Below the pieces are notes generated by a model that saw only the letters and a list, made by a program, of their open reading frames with translations, made no database searches and was not told where the DNA came from. 64,000 nucleotides of DNA, from assembly GCA_017456905.1 (NCBI GenBank), contig JAFTIL010000021.1, positions 1 to 64,000 on the forward strand, given 5' to 3'. This DNA comes from Clostridia bacterium (lineage in GTDB: Bacteria; Bacillota; Clostridia; Oscillospirales; CAG-272). Shown here one piece after another: positions 15,570 through 23,990 of the stretch. The stretch's first letter is position 1, and each line of letters opens with the position of its first letter. The translations under genes and the position numbers were made by a program.

Positions 15570-16489
15570 GCCTTCATCATTTTTTCGATCTCGTCCCGCT
15601 TGGGGGCAGACTCGGCGGCGCCGTGTCTCGTCACAGACAAAGCGGCAGCGGCATTGGCAAAGGCCAGGGCCTCTACGGGGGACTTGCCCTCGCCCAGCGC
15701 CACGGCGAAAGCACCGTTGAAGGTGTCGCCCGCACCTGTGGTCTCCACGGCCTTGACAGGGTAACCGGGGACGATGGCCTCGTCGGTGCCGTTTGTCCAG
15801 TAAGCGCCGCGCTTGCCCAGGGTGATGACCACGTTCTTCACCCCTCTGTCAAGGAGGACCTTGGCGGCGGCGCGGGCATCCTCGTCGGTGTTGACTTCCA
15901 CGCCCGTATAGAGGGTCACCTCGGTCTCGTTGGGGGTGAACCAGTCCACGAAGCGCCAGATCTCGTCGGGGAGAGGCAGGGCGGGGGCAGGGTTGAGGAT
16001 GAAGGGCTTGTTGTATTTTTGGGCCAGCTCGGCGGCGGCCATGACACCCGTCATGTTGATCTCCAGCTGGGTCAGCACCACGTCGCAGGTGGCAAAGTCT
16101 GCCTCGGCGGCCAGCACCTCGTCGCGACCTACGTGGCTGTTGGCGGCGGGGATGACCATGATGCGGTTCTGGGCGTCTGCCTCGTCGATCTCAATGAGGG
16201 CGCAGGCGGTGTCCACCTCGTCGGAGACAAGGATATGATCCTTCCGGAATCCCTCACGGTCAAAGTGAGCGGACAGAACCTCGCCAAAGGTGTCCTTGCC
16301 AAGGCGGGTAATGAAGTACACGTCACCGCCTGCGCGGGCGGCGGCGGTCATCTGGTTGGAGCCCTTGCCGCCGGGGCCGATGGCCAGACGAGTGCCCATG
16401 ACGGTCTCGCCCGCCGTGGGGAGCTTGGGAGCAAAGCCCGTGAGGTCTACGTTACTGCTGCCGGGGCCAATGATCTTGGGGTTTTTCAT
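15566..16489 (-). CDS. rbsK: Ribokinase (PfkB family)
   Basis: Phosphorylates ribose, or a related sugar, at O5 with ATP. 307 residues; 'AIGPGGKGSNQMTAAARAG' (about 33-51) is the substrate signature, and 'TTGAGDTFNGAF' (about 250-261) holds the catalytic Asp and anion hole. AAGGAA precedes the ATG at a longish distance. It follows a GalM-like and a GH99-like gene on the same strand (92-base gap), suggesting a small sugar-use operon. The final codons now come from the right junction of an insertion; they read ESAPKRDEIEKMMKA and the stop overlaps the next gene's start. Confidence 0.93.
   Translation of the reverse strand: MKNPKIIGPGSSNVDLTGFAPKLPTAGETVMGTRLAIGPGGKGSNQMTAAARAGGDVYFITRLGKDTFGEVLSAHFDREGFRKDHILVSDEVDTACALIEIDEADAQNRIMVIPAANSHVGRDEVLAAEADFATCDVVLTQLEINMTGVMAAAELAQKYNKPFILNPAPALPLPDEIWRFVDWFTPNETEVTLYTGVEVNTDEDARAAAKVLLDRGVKNVVITLGKRGAYWTNGTDEAIVPGYPVKAVETTGAGDTFNGAFAVALGEGKSPVEALAFANAAAALSVTRHGAAESAPKRDEIEKMMKA
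15574..15618 (-). repeat. Direct repeat partner of the rbsK 3' end (right junction)
   Basis: About 39 of 45 bases match 13331-13375 in the same orientation. Here the sequence is the functional end of rbsK. The pair brackets the zinc-ribbon nuclease gene. Confidence 0.8.
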
Positions 16490-16580
16490 AATGATGACGA
16501 TTCCTTTCCGCTGCGTTAAAAGGGATATGTAAGATCCGATTTAGTCACGCAGCATTCAAAAAATGTGGAGCGGTGAGTGA

Positions 16581-17642
16581 TTAGAGGTATCCGCTTGCTT
16601 CATCTTCTTGCACGAGACGAGGGCACTTTTCATGCGCCTTATAAGCACGGATGTACTCACATAGCCAGCGATAATACAAGTCTCCGTGACCGCCCTTCAT
16701 GGGCTCGATGTCACGGCTGAACTCCTGATTGAAATTGTCGGTGAAAACGTACTTTCCGTCGATTTTGAAAAGCTGGGCGCACCATTCGTTCCACCAGGTC
16801 AGGGTGATCATTTTGGGGTGGATGTCAAAGGCGGTCTGCCATTGAGCATTCCAGAAGCGTCCTCCCTGTCTGCCGTGGGCGGTTTGGGTGTTGGACATAT
16901 AGGTAGATTGGGTCGCTACCGACACGCCGATATGCTCGGGCTTGCCCTCGGCATCGTAGGCTACGGTGAGGCGGTTGTCTGCCTCCAGATAACTCCATTG
17001 GCCGGGTTGCACCTGTCCTTGCAGGCCATACATCGCGCGTGTCGTGAAGGTGTCCGTTTCGGAGGTGCGGTAACGCCAGTGAAGAATGAACGGCTTGCCG
17101 TTCCAGTATACAAAGCAATCCTTCCATTTTTCCACGCCGTAGAATTTCTCATAAAAGACATCGAAGGCCTCCACCTCGTTGGGCCACGTGACCACATAGG
17201 GTGTCTTGAGTCCCTCCTCCCGCATCTCCGTGATGGTGTCCAAAAGGGCGATAGTAGAGTATTCCACGTGGCTGTCCCAAAAGGGCTTATTACGGACGGT
17301 GTTTCCTCCCACGAAGGTAAAATCCAGCACGAGAAAATCCACGCCTGCCTCTTGCAGGAGGGTCAGGTTACGGCGATGAGCCGCCTTGTCGGTGCTGCGG
17401 TAGTAGCCTTGGGAGGGTTCTGCCCAGTAGTGGAAGGCGTACAGATCGTTGTGCTGTTCTTCGGCATTCCCAAAGCCGTATTCGTCGCTCCAACCGTATT
17501 TTTCGGTCAGCTCGGTGACGTTGTTGGCGTGGGTCACGGGGTCCTCCCCGCTGCCCAACACCGCGTTGAACCACATGGTATAGCAAATGCCGACGAGGTC
17601 TTGGCGGTGGGTGATATCGAGGCCGTATGTTTTTTGGTTCAT
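16581..17642 (-). CDS. GH99-like (GH71/99-type TIM-barrel) protein, cytoplasmic paralogue
   Basis: 353 residues with no signal peptide. Landmarks shared with the proteins at 21181 and 58499: 'FHYWAEPSQGYYRSTD' (about 70-85), 'LLQEAGVDFLVLDFTF' (about 95-110), 'TLTWWNEW' and 'FNQEFSRDIEPMKGGHGDLYY' near the end. The WNEW plus EFSRDIEPM pattern points to a GH71/GH99-like barrel, which in characterised relatives cleaves alpha-mannosides or alpha-glucans. AAAGGAG precedes ATG 17642, 15 bases after the GalM-like gene. Precise family and substrate cannot be set from sequence alone. Confidence 0.7.
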   Translation of the reverse strand: MNQKTYGLDITHRQDLVGICYTMWFNAVLGSGEDPVTHANNVTELTEKYGWSDEYGFGNAEEQHNDLYAFHYWAEPSQGYYRSTDKAAHRRNLTLLQEAGVDFLVLDFTFVGGNTVRNKPFWDSHVEYSTIALLDTITEMREEGLKTPYVVTWPNEVEAFDVFYEKFYGVEKWKDCFVYWNGKPFILHWRYRTSETDTFTTRAMYGLQGQVQPGQWSYLEADNRLTVAYDAEGKPEHIGVSVATQSTYMSNTQTAHGRQGGRFWNAQWQTAFDIHPKMITLTWWNEWCAQLFKIDGKYVFTDNFNQEFSRDIEPMKGGHGDLYYRWLCEYIRAYKAHEKCPRLVQEDEASGYL

Positions 17643-17657
17643 GGTGTTCTCCTTTGC

Positions 17658-18590
17658 TTACGACGGCGTTGAGCTTTGGTTAGTTGGATATTCGACCCTG
17701 ATCCTCAAGGTAAATTCCCACCTGCTCCTCCTCGGTATCTCCGGGCAATACCCACTCCTCATGGCACGGTCGGGGGCATCGTAGGGCGCGGTGGCGCACT
17801 CCAGGGCGATGTTGTAATAATCCTTGAACTCGCCGTTGTTGATCCAAACCCCGAGGTAGGGCAAGGCGGAGCCGAAGGGGGTGCCGAAATCCATCTCAAA
17901 ACGGTGGCCTGATTCTTCGTAGATCGCGCTGACAAAGCCGCCATCGGAGGGCTCGTCAAAGTAGTATTTGTAGGCGCGGCCTATGCCGGGTACATAACCC
18001 GACAGTCTGTCAAGGGGCAGACTGTCGGCGGCGGTAGCGCCGAACATATAGGTCACGGGGGTATCTGCAGGGTAAGGGGTGACAATACGAAGATCGTCCT
18101 GCCCGCGGAGCATACAGTGAGCCGCCCAGATGAAGGGGAGGGACTCATTACCGCTGTTTTCGATGGTATAGGTCACGGTGAGACTTCCGTCGGGTTGGGG
18201 CGTGATGACCTTCTCATAGGTCAGAGGCAGGATGCGGGAGGATGCTGACAGCTTGACGCTTCCTCCGTTGATCGCAACCTCATAAGGCAAACGGCAGGTC
18301 TCCCCGTGGTCGGGGTAGGTGATGCCCGCGTATTCACCCTCGGTGGGGGTGTAGGGGTCTACCGTGGGAAACATATCGTCGAAGGAGGCGCATTCCGAGT
18401 CCACGTAGGAGCCGTCATAGGTCAAGGGCGTATAGTCGGGGGCGGGATTCTGACAGAGAAATTCAAAGCCGTCGGCCGTTTTGATCGAAGCCAATTTTCC
18501 ACCGTCCTCGGGAAGAAACAGGGCGGTCATAGCACGGGTGGTGACCGCCAGGGCGGGACGAGACTTGTAGGTTGTGCGGGTGATGGACAT
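17658..18590 (-). CDS. Aldose 1-epimerase-like (GalM superfamily) protein
   Basis: 310 residues from ATG 18590 (GGAGG six bases upstream; the frame is open further but without a start signal). The beta-supersandwich pattern is visible: 'LFLPEDGGKLASIKTADG', 'WAAHCMLRG' with the conserved His, and 'YLGVWINNGEFKDYYNIALE' with the catalytic-type Glu near the end. Relatives interconvert sugar anomers or bind sugars. First gene of a likely operon with the GH99-like protein and rbsK, so it probably acts on a sugar released by that enzyme. Confidence 0.78.
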   Translation of the reverse strand: MSITRTTYKSRPALAVTTRAMTALFLPEDGGKLASIKTADGFEFLCQNPAPDYTPLTYDGSYVDSECASFDDMFPTVDPYTPTEGEYAGITYPDHGETCRLPYEVAINGGSVKLSASSRILPLTYEKVITPQPDGSLTVTYTIENSGNESLPFIWAAHCMLRGQDDLRIVTPYPADTPVTYMFGATAADSLPLDRLSGYVPGIGRAYKYYFDEPSDGGFVSAIYEESGHRFEMDFGTPFGSALPYLGVWINNGEFKDYYNIALECATAPYDAPDRAMRSGYCPEIPRRSRWEFTLRIRVEYPTNQSSTPS

Positions 18591-18674
18591 GGCGGCCTCC
18601 TGTATGATGGTTGAGTTTAGTATAGCACATTTTTGGCCCGTTGTCAATGCGTGAATGAAAAGTCGGTTTTGCCG

Positions 18675-18703
18675 TTGACAATCCCTGCTTTTCGTGGTAC
18701 AAT
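18675..18703 (+). promoter_or_regulatory. Promoter of the 5'-nucleotidase lipoprotein gene
   Basis: TTGACA, 17-base spacer, TACAAT at 18698-18703. The MITE begins 5 bases after the -10 element, so the transcript starts inside or at the edge of the MITE. Confidence 0.85.
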
Positions 18704-18707
18704 GTAA

Positions 18708-18868
18708 AGGGCACCTCTAAATATTCATCGCTCGACGAAGTGACGGTGCTTTTTCCACCATACGTCACAAAAACCCTTCGCGTAGAATCAACTACGCACG
18801 CGGATTTTTTTAGTCTGACGAAAAAATCCCCCGCCCCTCGCCGCACGCTGAATATTTAGAGGTGCCCT
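18708..18868. mobile_element. MITE-like element with perfect 20-bp terminal inverted repeats
   Basis: 161 bases bounded by a perfect 20-base inverted repeat: AGGGCACCTCTAAATATTCA at 18708-18727 and its reverse complement at 18849-18868. The interior has shorter inverted repeats (for example around 18780-18830) and no credible gene. It separates the promoter (18675-18703) from the ribosome binding site of the next gene. A clear target duplication is not visible; the flanks share only 'aa'. Size and structure fit a miniature inverted-repeat transposable element moved by an outside transposase. Confidence 0.8.
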
Positions 18869-18902
18869 AAGTGTATTTTCCCACCGTATGGAGATAATTC
18901 TT

Positions 18903-20456
18903 ATGAAAAAACAAATTCTTTTGATCATCCTTTCTTTGATTTTTATGCTGAAAGGATGTCAGATCCCGCCTGCAGGCGGAGATACCGATACAGGTGATAC
19001 CAAACCTCCCGTATGTGACGTCGAGGCCCATGAGGACGAGGGCAACGACGGTTACTGTGACCTGTGCGGCGAATACGTTGTGGTGGTGCTGGACTTTTAT
19101 GCCCTCAACGACCTCCACGGCAAATTCTCCGACGGCTCCAATCACATCGGTGTGGATGAAATGACCACCTATCTGAAGACCGCCATGGCCGCTGACGAGG
19201 AGGCTTTTCTCCTGTCGTCGGGCGATATGTGGCAGGGAAGCGCCGAGTCCAACAACACGGGCGGCCGCATCATCACCGATTGGATGAATCATTTGGGATT
19301 TGCGGCTATGACCTTGGGTAATCATGAGTATGATTGGGGTGAGGAGGCCATCAAGGAAAACGCCGAGATGGCGGAGTTCCCTTTTTTGGCCATCAATATT
19401 TATGAGCGTGCTGACAACACCTTGGTGGATTACTGTCAGCCCTCCCTACTGGTGGATCGAGGCAACGTTCAGGTCGGCATCATCGGTGCCATGGGAGATT
19501 GCTATTCCTCTATTTCGGGGGACAAGACCGAGGATATCTACTTTATCACGGGGAGTCAGCTTACCTCCCTGGTAAAAGCCGAGTCTGACCGTCTGCGCGC
19601 CCAAGGGGCGGATTTCATTGTCTACGTCATCCATGACGGCTACGGCAAAAGCAACTATAACGGAACTACCTCCGTGTCGGGGGCGGCGTTGTCCTCCTAT
19701 TACGATAGTGCCCTGTCGGATGGCTACGTGGATCTTGTTTTCGAGGGCCACACCCACCAGCGCTACGTCATGAGAGACGGCTACGGCGTTCACCATTTGC
19801 AGGCGGGCGGTGAAAACAAAGGTCTTTCCCATGCCGAGGTGGCGGTGAATATCGCCAACGGAGAGCATCGGCTCAACACGGCGGAGTTTGTTTCATCAGA
19901 TAAGTATTACGCTATGGCCGATGACCCTGTGGTGGAGGAGCTGCTGGATAAATATCATGACGAGATATCGGATGCCCTTCGCATCGTGGGTACGACCTCT
20001 CGCTACAGAAACAGCACCGAGCTTCGCAATCTGGTGGCAAAGCTGTATTATGAAGCGGGTGTGGAAAAATGGGGCGAGACGTACGATATCACCCTGGGCG
20101 GCGGCTTTATCTCGGTGAGAAGCCCCTACGAGCTGCCCGCAGGGCAGGTCTCCTACGCCACCCTCCAATCCATCTTCCCATTTGACAACGATCTTGTGCT
20201 GTGCTCGATCAAGGGCAGTGATCTTCTGTCCAGATTTGTTTATACCGACAACAGCAACTATTTCGTATATCTGGGCGAGGATAAAAACAGCGTCATCGCA
20301 AGCATTGATGCCAATAAGACGTATTATATCGTCACAGATACCTATTGCTCCACCTATGTGCCCAACCGCCTGACCGAGGTGGAGCGTTACGAGTCCGGTA
20401 TTTACGCCCGTGACTTGCTGGCAGATTATATCCAAGCAGGCGGCATGGAAAATTAA
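18903..20456 (+). CDS. 5'-nucleotidase/2',3'-cyclic phosphodiesterase-type metallophosphatase lipoprotein
   Basis: 517 residues from ATG 18903 (GGAG nine bases upstream). Lipobox 'LKGC' ends the signal peptide near residue 19. A short 'HEDEGNDGYCDLCGEY' motif follows, then the metallophosphatase domain (about 60-320): 'NDLHGKF', 'GDMWQGSAESN', 'GNHEYDWG', 'EGHTHQ'. The C-terminal nucleotidase domain (about 360-515) contains 'LGGGFISVRSPYELPAGQVSYATLQSIFPFDN'. It releases phosphate from extracellular nucleotides. Single gene; its leader contains a MITE, which may alter expression. Confidence 0.9.
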   Translation: MKKQILLIILSLIFMLKGCQIPPAGGDTDTGDTKPPVCDVEAHEDEGNDGYCDLCGEYVVVVLDFYALNDLHGKFSDGSNHIGVDEMTTYLKTAMAADEEAFLLSSGDMWQGSAESNNTGGRIITDWMNHLGFAAMTLGNHEYDWGEEAIKENAEMAEFPFLAINIYERADNTLVDYCQPSLLVDRGNVQVGIIGAMGDCYSSISGDKTEDIYFITGSQLTSLVKAESDRLRAQGADFIVYVIHDGYGKSNYNGTTSVSGAALSSYYDSALSDGYVDLVFEGHTHQRYVMRDGYGVHHLQAGGENKGLSHAEVAVNIANGEHRLNTAEFVSSDKYYAMADDPVVEELLDKYHDEISDALRIVGTTSRYRNSTELRNLVAKLYYEAGVEKWGETYDITLGGGFISVRSPYELPAGQVSYATLQSIFPFDNDLVLCSIKGSDLLSRFVYTDNSNYFVYLGEDKNSVIASIDANKTYYIVTDTYCSTYVPNRLTEVERYESGIYARDLLADYIQAGGMEN

Positions 20457-20526
20457 CCGCATTTTGATAACCATAAGGATGCTGAGCGGCTACCCGATAG
20501 AGGGGAAGCGGTTTGCCTTTATATTT

Positions 20527-20568
20527 AAACCCCCGACAGGACTGGGCCTGTCGGGGGTTCTCTTTTTG
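20527..20568 (+). terminator. Terminator between converging genes
   Basis: Stem AACCCCCGACAGG/CCTGTCGGGGGTT with a 6-base loop and CTCTTTTT tail; 70 bases after the nucleotidase stop and 20 before the stop of the CBM gene on the other strand. Confidence 0.92.
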
Positions 20569-20587
20569 ATTGTAGCTTTTGTTCGTA

Positions 20588-21184
20588 TCAGTCTTGATAG
20601 AGATAATTAAATCTACCGAGAGGGGCGGTGTCGCCGTTCTCGTAGAAGTCCATGATCTCCTTGGCCTGCATATTGTCGCTCCACTTGAACTCGAAGTTCA
20701 GCTTGCCGTCCATACCTATGAGTGTGCGGGGAACAGACAGGGTTAAGGTGTTGCCCTTGACGTGGAGCTTACCCACGCCGATCTTCTCCCAAGTGAAGCT
20801 ACCTGACTCCACGGTGGGGACGTAACGCTCAATGACACACTTGCCCTTGGGGGTGGCGGTGCGGTTGACGGCGATATCATAACCCTCCCAGCCCGTGGCC
20901 TTGGAGCGGTCGGTGTCCAGGAACAGGGTCATCCAGCCGTCGCCCTCACGGGGGGTAATGGCCTCGGCGCACTTGACGAAGAAGTAGATATTCTCCTCGT
21001 CGCGGGTGACCTTGGCCTCTACAATGTCATTGCGGCCCGTGTTGTTGACGTAATGACAGCCCGCAAAGCCATCCCAGTCGCGGTGGATGGTGGTACCCTT
21101 GGGGTTGCGGTAAACGGGGGTCACCTTCTTCCATTGGGTCTCGCCGCCGCTGACGTTGATGGTTTGAGGCTCGGAGACTTTCAC
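20588..21184 (-). CDS. CBM9/DOMON-like beta-sandwich protein, split from the GH99-like gene
   Basis: 198 residues starting at GTG 21184, which overlaps the TGA stop of the GH99-like gene (GTGA). It matches the domain at about 660-850 of the large protein at 58499: 'YVNNTGRNDIVEAKVTRDEENIYFFVKCAE', 'WMTLFLDTDRSKATGWEGYDIAVN', 'FEFKWSDNMQAKEIMDFYENGDTAPLGRFNYLY'. Such modules bind carbohydrate or act as accessory sandwiches. There is no signal peptide. Because the same two domains are one chain at 58499, this may be a translationally coupled pair or a frameshifted single gene. Confidence 0.72.
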   Translation of the reverse strand: MKVSEPQTINVSGGETQWKKVTPVYRNPKGTTIHRDWDGFAGCHYVNNTGRNDIVEAKVTRDEENIYFFVKCAEAITPREGDGWMTLFLDTDRSKATGWEGYDIAVNRTATPKGKCVIERYVPTVESGSFTWEKIGVGKLHVKGNTLTLSVPRTLIGMDGKLNFEFKWSDNMQAKEIMDFYENGDTAPLGRFNYLYQD

Positions 21185-22725
21185 GCGGGGTTGGCGCCCT
21201 TGTAGCGGCGAATGTTATGGGCGAGCTGGAGGTAGTAGGTGTCCAAATAGCCATCGCGGTCCATTTCAATGTCGCGGCTGTGTTCGCGGTCGTACTGATC
21301 CACCATGGCAAGTTGGGGAGAGTCGGGGTCGGAGAGCCAGGGCTCCTTCCATTGACCCATGATCCACTCGTTCCAGCCTGTGACGAACACCAGGTCGGGA
21401 TCCATGTCAATGGCGCGGTCCCATTGCTCCTGCACGTTATAGCCGTACTTGTAGGAATCTTTGGTCAGCAAGTCGTGGCCGTGCTTGTAGGTGTAGCTGC
21501 GCCCAAAGGTGCCCACGTCATTGAAGTGGGTACAGATGCGGTCTTTGTTGGCGTTCTGTCCTACGCCTACGGTCATCATCTCACAGGTGCCGTCGGGACG
21601 CTCGCAATACTTGTGCTGGGGGAAGATCTCCAGCCAGCCCCATTGGTTGGGGTGCCAGGTGCCGCAGCCGTAGCCGGGCTGACCGGGACGGAAGCAGAAG
21701 AATTCCTTGATCTCCTTGAGGATGCGGTCATCGGTCTCGCATACGCCCTTTTCGGGGAGCACGCTGTCGTAGGCCATGACCACAGGCTTGCCATCCTGGC
21801 AGTACCACAGATCGGAGTAAAGCCCCGGCTTGTAAAGGTTTTGGTACAGGGAGTAGAGCATGGCAGTGGTGGTCTCGGGGACGATGCCCAGATTCAGCAT
21901 GAACACGATCTGAGGAGTGCGGATGCCGTCCAGCCTGGCTTCGTGCATACCCTTGAAAAGGGGCTCGTAAGCATCACGCCACAGGAGGGCGCCGTTGGTG
22001 CAGTCAAAGGCGATCATATCCACGCCGGCGGCTGACAGGAGTGCCATGTGATGACGGATGATGTAAGGGTCGGAATTGCGGTAGAAGCCGTAGAAGGGCT
22101 CGTGCCAGAAGCATTGCATAGGACGCTCGCCCCAGGCGGGATGATCCTTTGAATACTCTGCGGCGGGATATTTCTCCAGCACGTTGGTCACGTCTACAGG
22201 ACGGAGATGGGCGTGGGACTCCTGCCACGTCCAATAGAAGATACCTACCTTGCGCTCGCGGGTCTTGCCCTTCACATCCTCCACAGAGGCCACCTTGCGG
22301 CCCAGCATATCCGTAGCCTCCCAGGTGTCGGAGGCGAGATCAATCAGGTTCTTTTCGGGAACGGGGGTGTAGACCATATCGGCGTAAGGCTTCTTGTCGG
22401 TGAAAGCAATGCTATGCAGAACCGCTTGACCTTTCACGGTGACGGTGACATCCTGAACGCCCGAGACTGCATCGATCTCGCATTGTGCCTCGGTGACGGG
22501 TGCGGGGGGATTGTCACCCGCGATCCTGCCCATGGCGGAGCAGTCGGGGGAAACCCAACTGGACATGGCGATGACACCGACGGGCTTGTCCCCCACCGAA
22601 ATGGTGCCCAAGGAAGTGTTGCCCGAGTGGGAGAAGGTGAGGATACAGGTGGTGCTGTGCTCACCGCAGTCAATGCCCTTGGCGATCCAGGTTTTGGTTC
22701 CTTCCAGACGAATGAGTTCAGTCAT
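21181..22725 (-). CDS. GH99-like TIM-barrel protein with N-terminal sandwich domain
   Basis: 514 residues from ATG 22725 (GGAG eight bases upstream; the open frame beyond it is repeat B). Residues 1-120 look like a small CBM6/35-type beta-sandwich. The barrel (about 160-514) shares with its paralogues 'VGIFYWTWQESHAHLRPVD', 'WHEPFYGFYRNSDP', 'LSAAGVDMIAFDCTNG', 'FVTGWNEWIMGQW' and 'VDQYDREHSRDIE'. No signal peptide, so probably cytoplasmic. Its 3' end overlaps the CBM9-like gene by 4 bases. Activity on an alpha-linked glycan is plausible; not provable here. Confidence 0.72.
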   Translation of the reverse strand: MTELIRLEGTKTWIAKGIDCGEHSTTCILTFSHSGNTSLGTISVGDKPVGVIAMSSWVSPDCSAMGRIAGDNPPAPVTEAQCEIDAVSGVQDVTVTVKGQAVLHSIAFTDKKPYADMVYTPVPEKNLIDLASDTWEATDMLGRKVASVEDVKGKTRERKVGIFYWTWQESHAHLRPVDVTNVLEKYPAAEYSKDHPAWGERPMQCFWHEPFYGFYRNSDPYIIRHHMALLSAAGVDMIAFDCTNGALLWRDAYEPLFKGMHEARLDGIRTPQIVFMLNLGIVPETTTAMLYSLYQNLYKPGLYSDLWYCQDGKPVVMAYDSVLPEKGVCETDDRILKEIKEFFCFRPGQPGYGCGTWHPNQWGWLEIFPQHKYCERPDGTCEMMTVGVGQNANKDRICTHFNDVGTFGRSYTYKHGHDLLTKDSYKYGYNVQEQWDRAIDMDPDLVFVTGWNEWIMGQWKEPWLSDPDSPQLAMVDQYDREHSRDIEMDRDGYLDTYYLQLAHNIRRYKGANPA

Positions 22726-22800
22726 GATGTAACTCCTTTCGGAAATGCAGAATTTATGTGCATCTCCCCGTAGGGAAATGATTTCGGAATGGCTATAGCT

Positions 22801-22987
22801 GTGGGGCAGAGGCCCCACATGGGCGGCTTGTGAGGCTCGTTCTGTTATGTCAGCTTCCCTTGAAAAATCAAGTACCTTTCGCTTACTTTGGGGTGTTTGA
22901 TCACTTGGTAAAGAACTTTTGTTTTAAAAGTTCTTGGAGGGGGGTCAAGGGAGGAACCTTCTTATCAAGAAGGTTCCTCCCTTGCGC
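22801..22987 (-). repeat. Intergenic 3'-end repeat, copy B
   Basis: Starts about 11 bases after the deacetylase stop (minus strand): hairpin GGAACCTTCTT/AAGAAGGTTCC, CCAAGAACTTTTAAAAC, 'aagtgatcaaaca' segment, ending in GTGGGG/CCCCAC. Confidence 0.88.
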
Positions 22988-22998
22988 GCTCTTCTTCC

Positions 22999-23838
22999 TT
23001 ACCCCCCGTAATAGATCTTGCCGGGAATGGGCTCGCCCAAAAGCTCGGAGACGGAGACGACCTCGTAGCCCTCCTCGTAAAGCTTTGCGAGGATGATGCA
23101 GGTAGCGTCGTATGTACTTTCGTAGATATCGTGAAGGAGGATGATGGAGCCGTCATCCACCTGAGACATGACGTTATTGACGATGGTGTCCACTTTTTCT
23201 TGCATCATTTCGGGGGTATCGTCGGGCTTATACTTGTAGCGCCAGTCCTCAGAGTCTACGTCCCAAAGAATGACGGAATAGGGACAAGCGGCGGCCCGTT
23301 CCTTGGAGATGGCACCTCCGATAGGGCGCATAAGAACGGGGGTTTTACCGCCCCATTTTCCAATGACCTCGGCGGTTTTGGACAGTTCAAATTCAAATTC
23401 TGCGTCAGTACAGGAATTGTAGTATAACTCGTGGGTATAGCCGTGGATGGCCAACTCGTGGCCCTGCCTTGCAACAAAGGCCATGGTGTCGCCGCCGTTG
23501 TAGGCAGTACCGTCCACTCGATTGCCGATGACGAAGAATGTGGCGGTGAAGCCGTAGCGCCCCAGCTCGTTGACGATCTGCTTGGTCCAAATATTGTGAG
23601 GGCCGTCGTCAAAGGTGATGGCTACCTGTTTCTTGGGAGGATCAGCAGGCTTGCCGTCCACAGGGAGATTCGAGGCGTTGGTGCTTGGGACGGTGTTCTC
23701 ACCTTCGGAGGGTGGATCGCCGCAGCCCGAAAGACTAACGGTCAGCGCCAGAAGCAGGGACAGGATCATCAAAAGGGATATGATGCTGTGGAGGTGCTTG
23801 CGTAGGGAGGTTGTTGTGTTTTTGATCTGAGTTTTCGT
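22999..23838 (-). CDS. Polysaccharide deacetylase (NodB fold) lipoprotein, possible ACG start
   Basis: Catalytic landmarks: 'AITFDDGPH' with the metal Asp pair, 'HGYTHE' with two metal His, 'MRPIGG', 'VDSEDW' and 'LLHDIY'. They fit removal of acetyl groups from peptidoglycan or another N-acetylated glycan outside the cell. A lipobox 'SLSGC' follows a long hydrophobic stretch. The first ATG (23772) lies inside the hydrophobic segment with no ribosome binding site; an AAAGGA sits 9 bases before an in-frame ACG at 23838, giving TKTQIKNTTTSLRKHLHSI as a normal charged n-region. I annotate from ACG; a mutated ATG, a sequence error, or the internal ATG are alternatives. 279 residues. Confidence 0.85.
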   Translation of the reverse strand, partial: TKTQIKNTTTSLRKHLHSIISLLMILSLLLALTVSLSGCGDPPSEGENTVPSTNASNLPVDGKPADPPKKQVAITFDDGPHNIWTKQIVNELGRYGFTATFFVIGNRVDGTAYNGGDTMAFVARQGHELAIHGYTHELYYNSCTDAEFEFELSKTAEVIGKWGGKTPVLMRPIGGAISKERAAACPYSVILWDVDSEDWRYKYKPDDTPEMMQEKVDTIVNNVMSQVDDGSIILLHDIYESTYDATCIILAKLYEEGYEVVSVSELLGEPIPGKIYYGG

Positions 23839-23953
23839 GATGATCAGTCCTTTCTTTTAATTTTGGTTCGGTTATGAATGGTTGTTTATCTTCTTTTCGC
23901 TTTTCTCCCCTCGTCGAGAGAAACGTTAGTCAGACAAATGATCTTTATCTGAC

Positions 23954-23989
23954 TAAACATCCCCGGCGATGGCAGGCGGCATGGCCGCC
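23954..23989 (-). repeat. Second 3'-end repeat family, copy 2
   Basis: Minus-strand GGCGGCCATGCCGCC hairpin then TGCCATCGCCGGGGATGTTTA, beginning 1-2 bases after the stop codon at 23991. Matches 11951-11990 after dapA. Just beyond it lies another inverted repeat, GTTAGTCAGA/TCTGACTAAAC (23926-23960). Confidence 0.7.
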
Positions 23990-23990
23990 T

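Noticed and set aside
18463..18846. 127-codon minus-strand frame spanning the MITE
   Set aside because: Most of it is MITE sequence and leader of another gene; likely the kind of spurious repeat-derived protein seen when such elements are translated.
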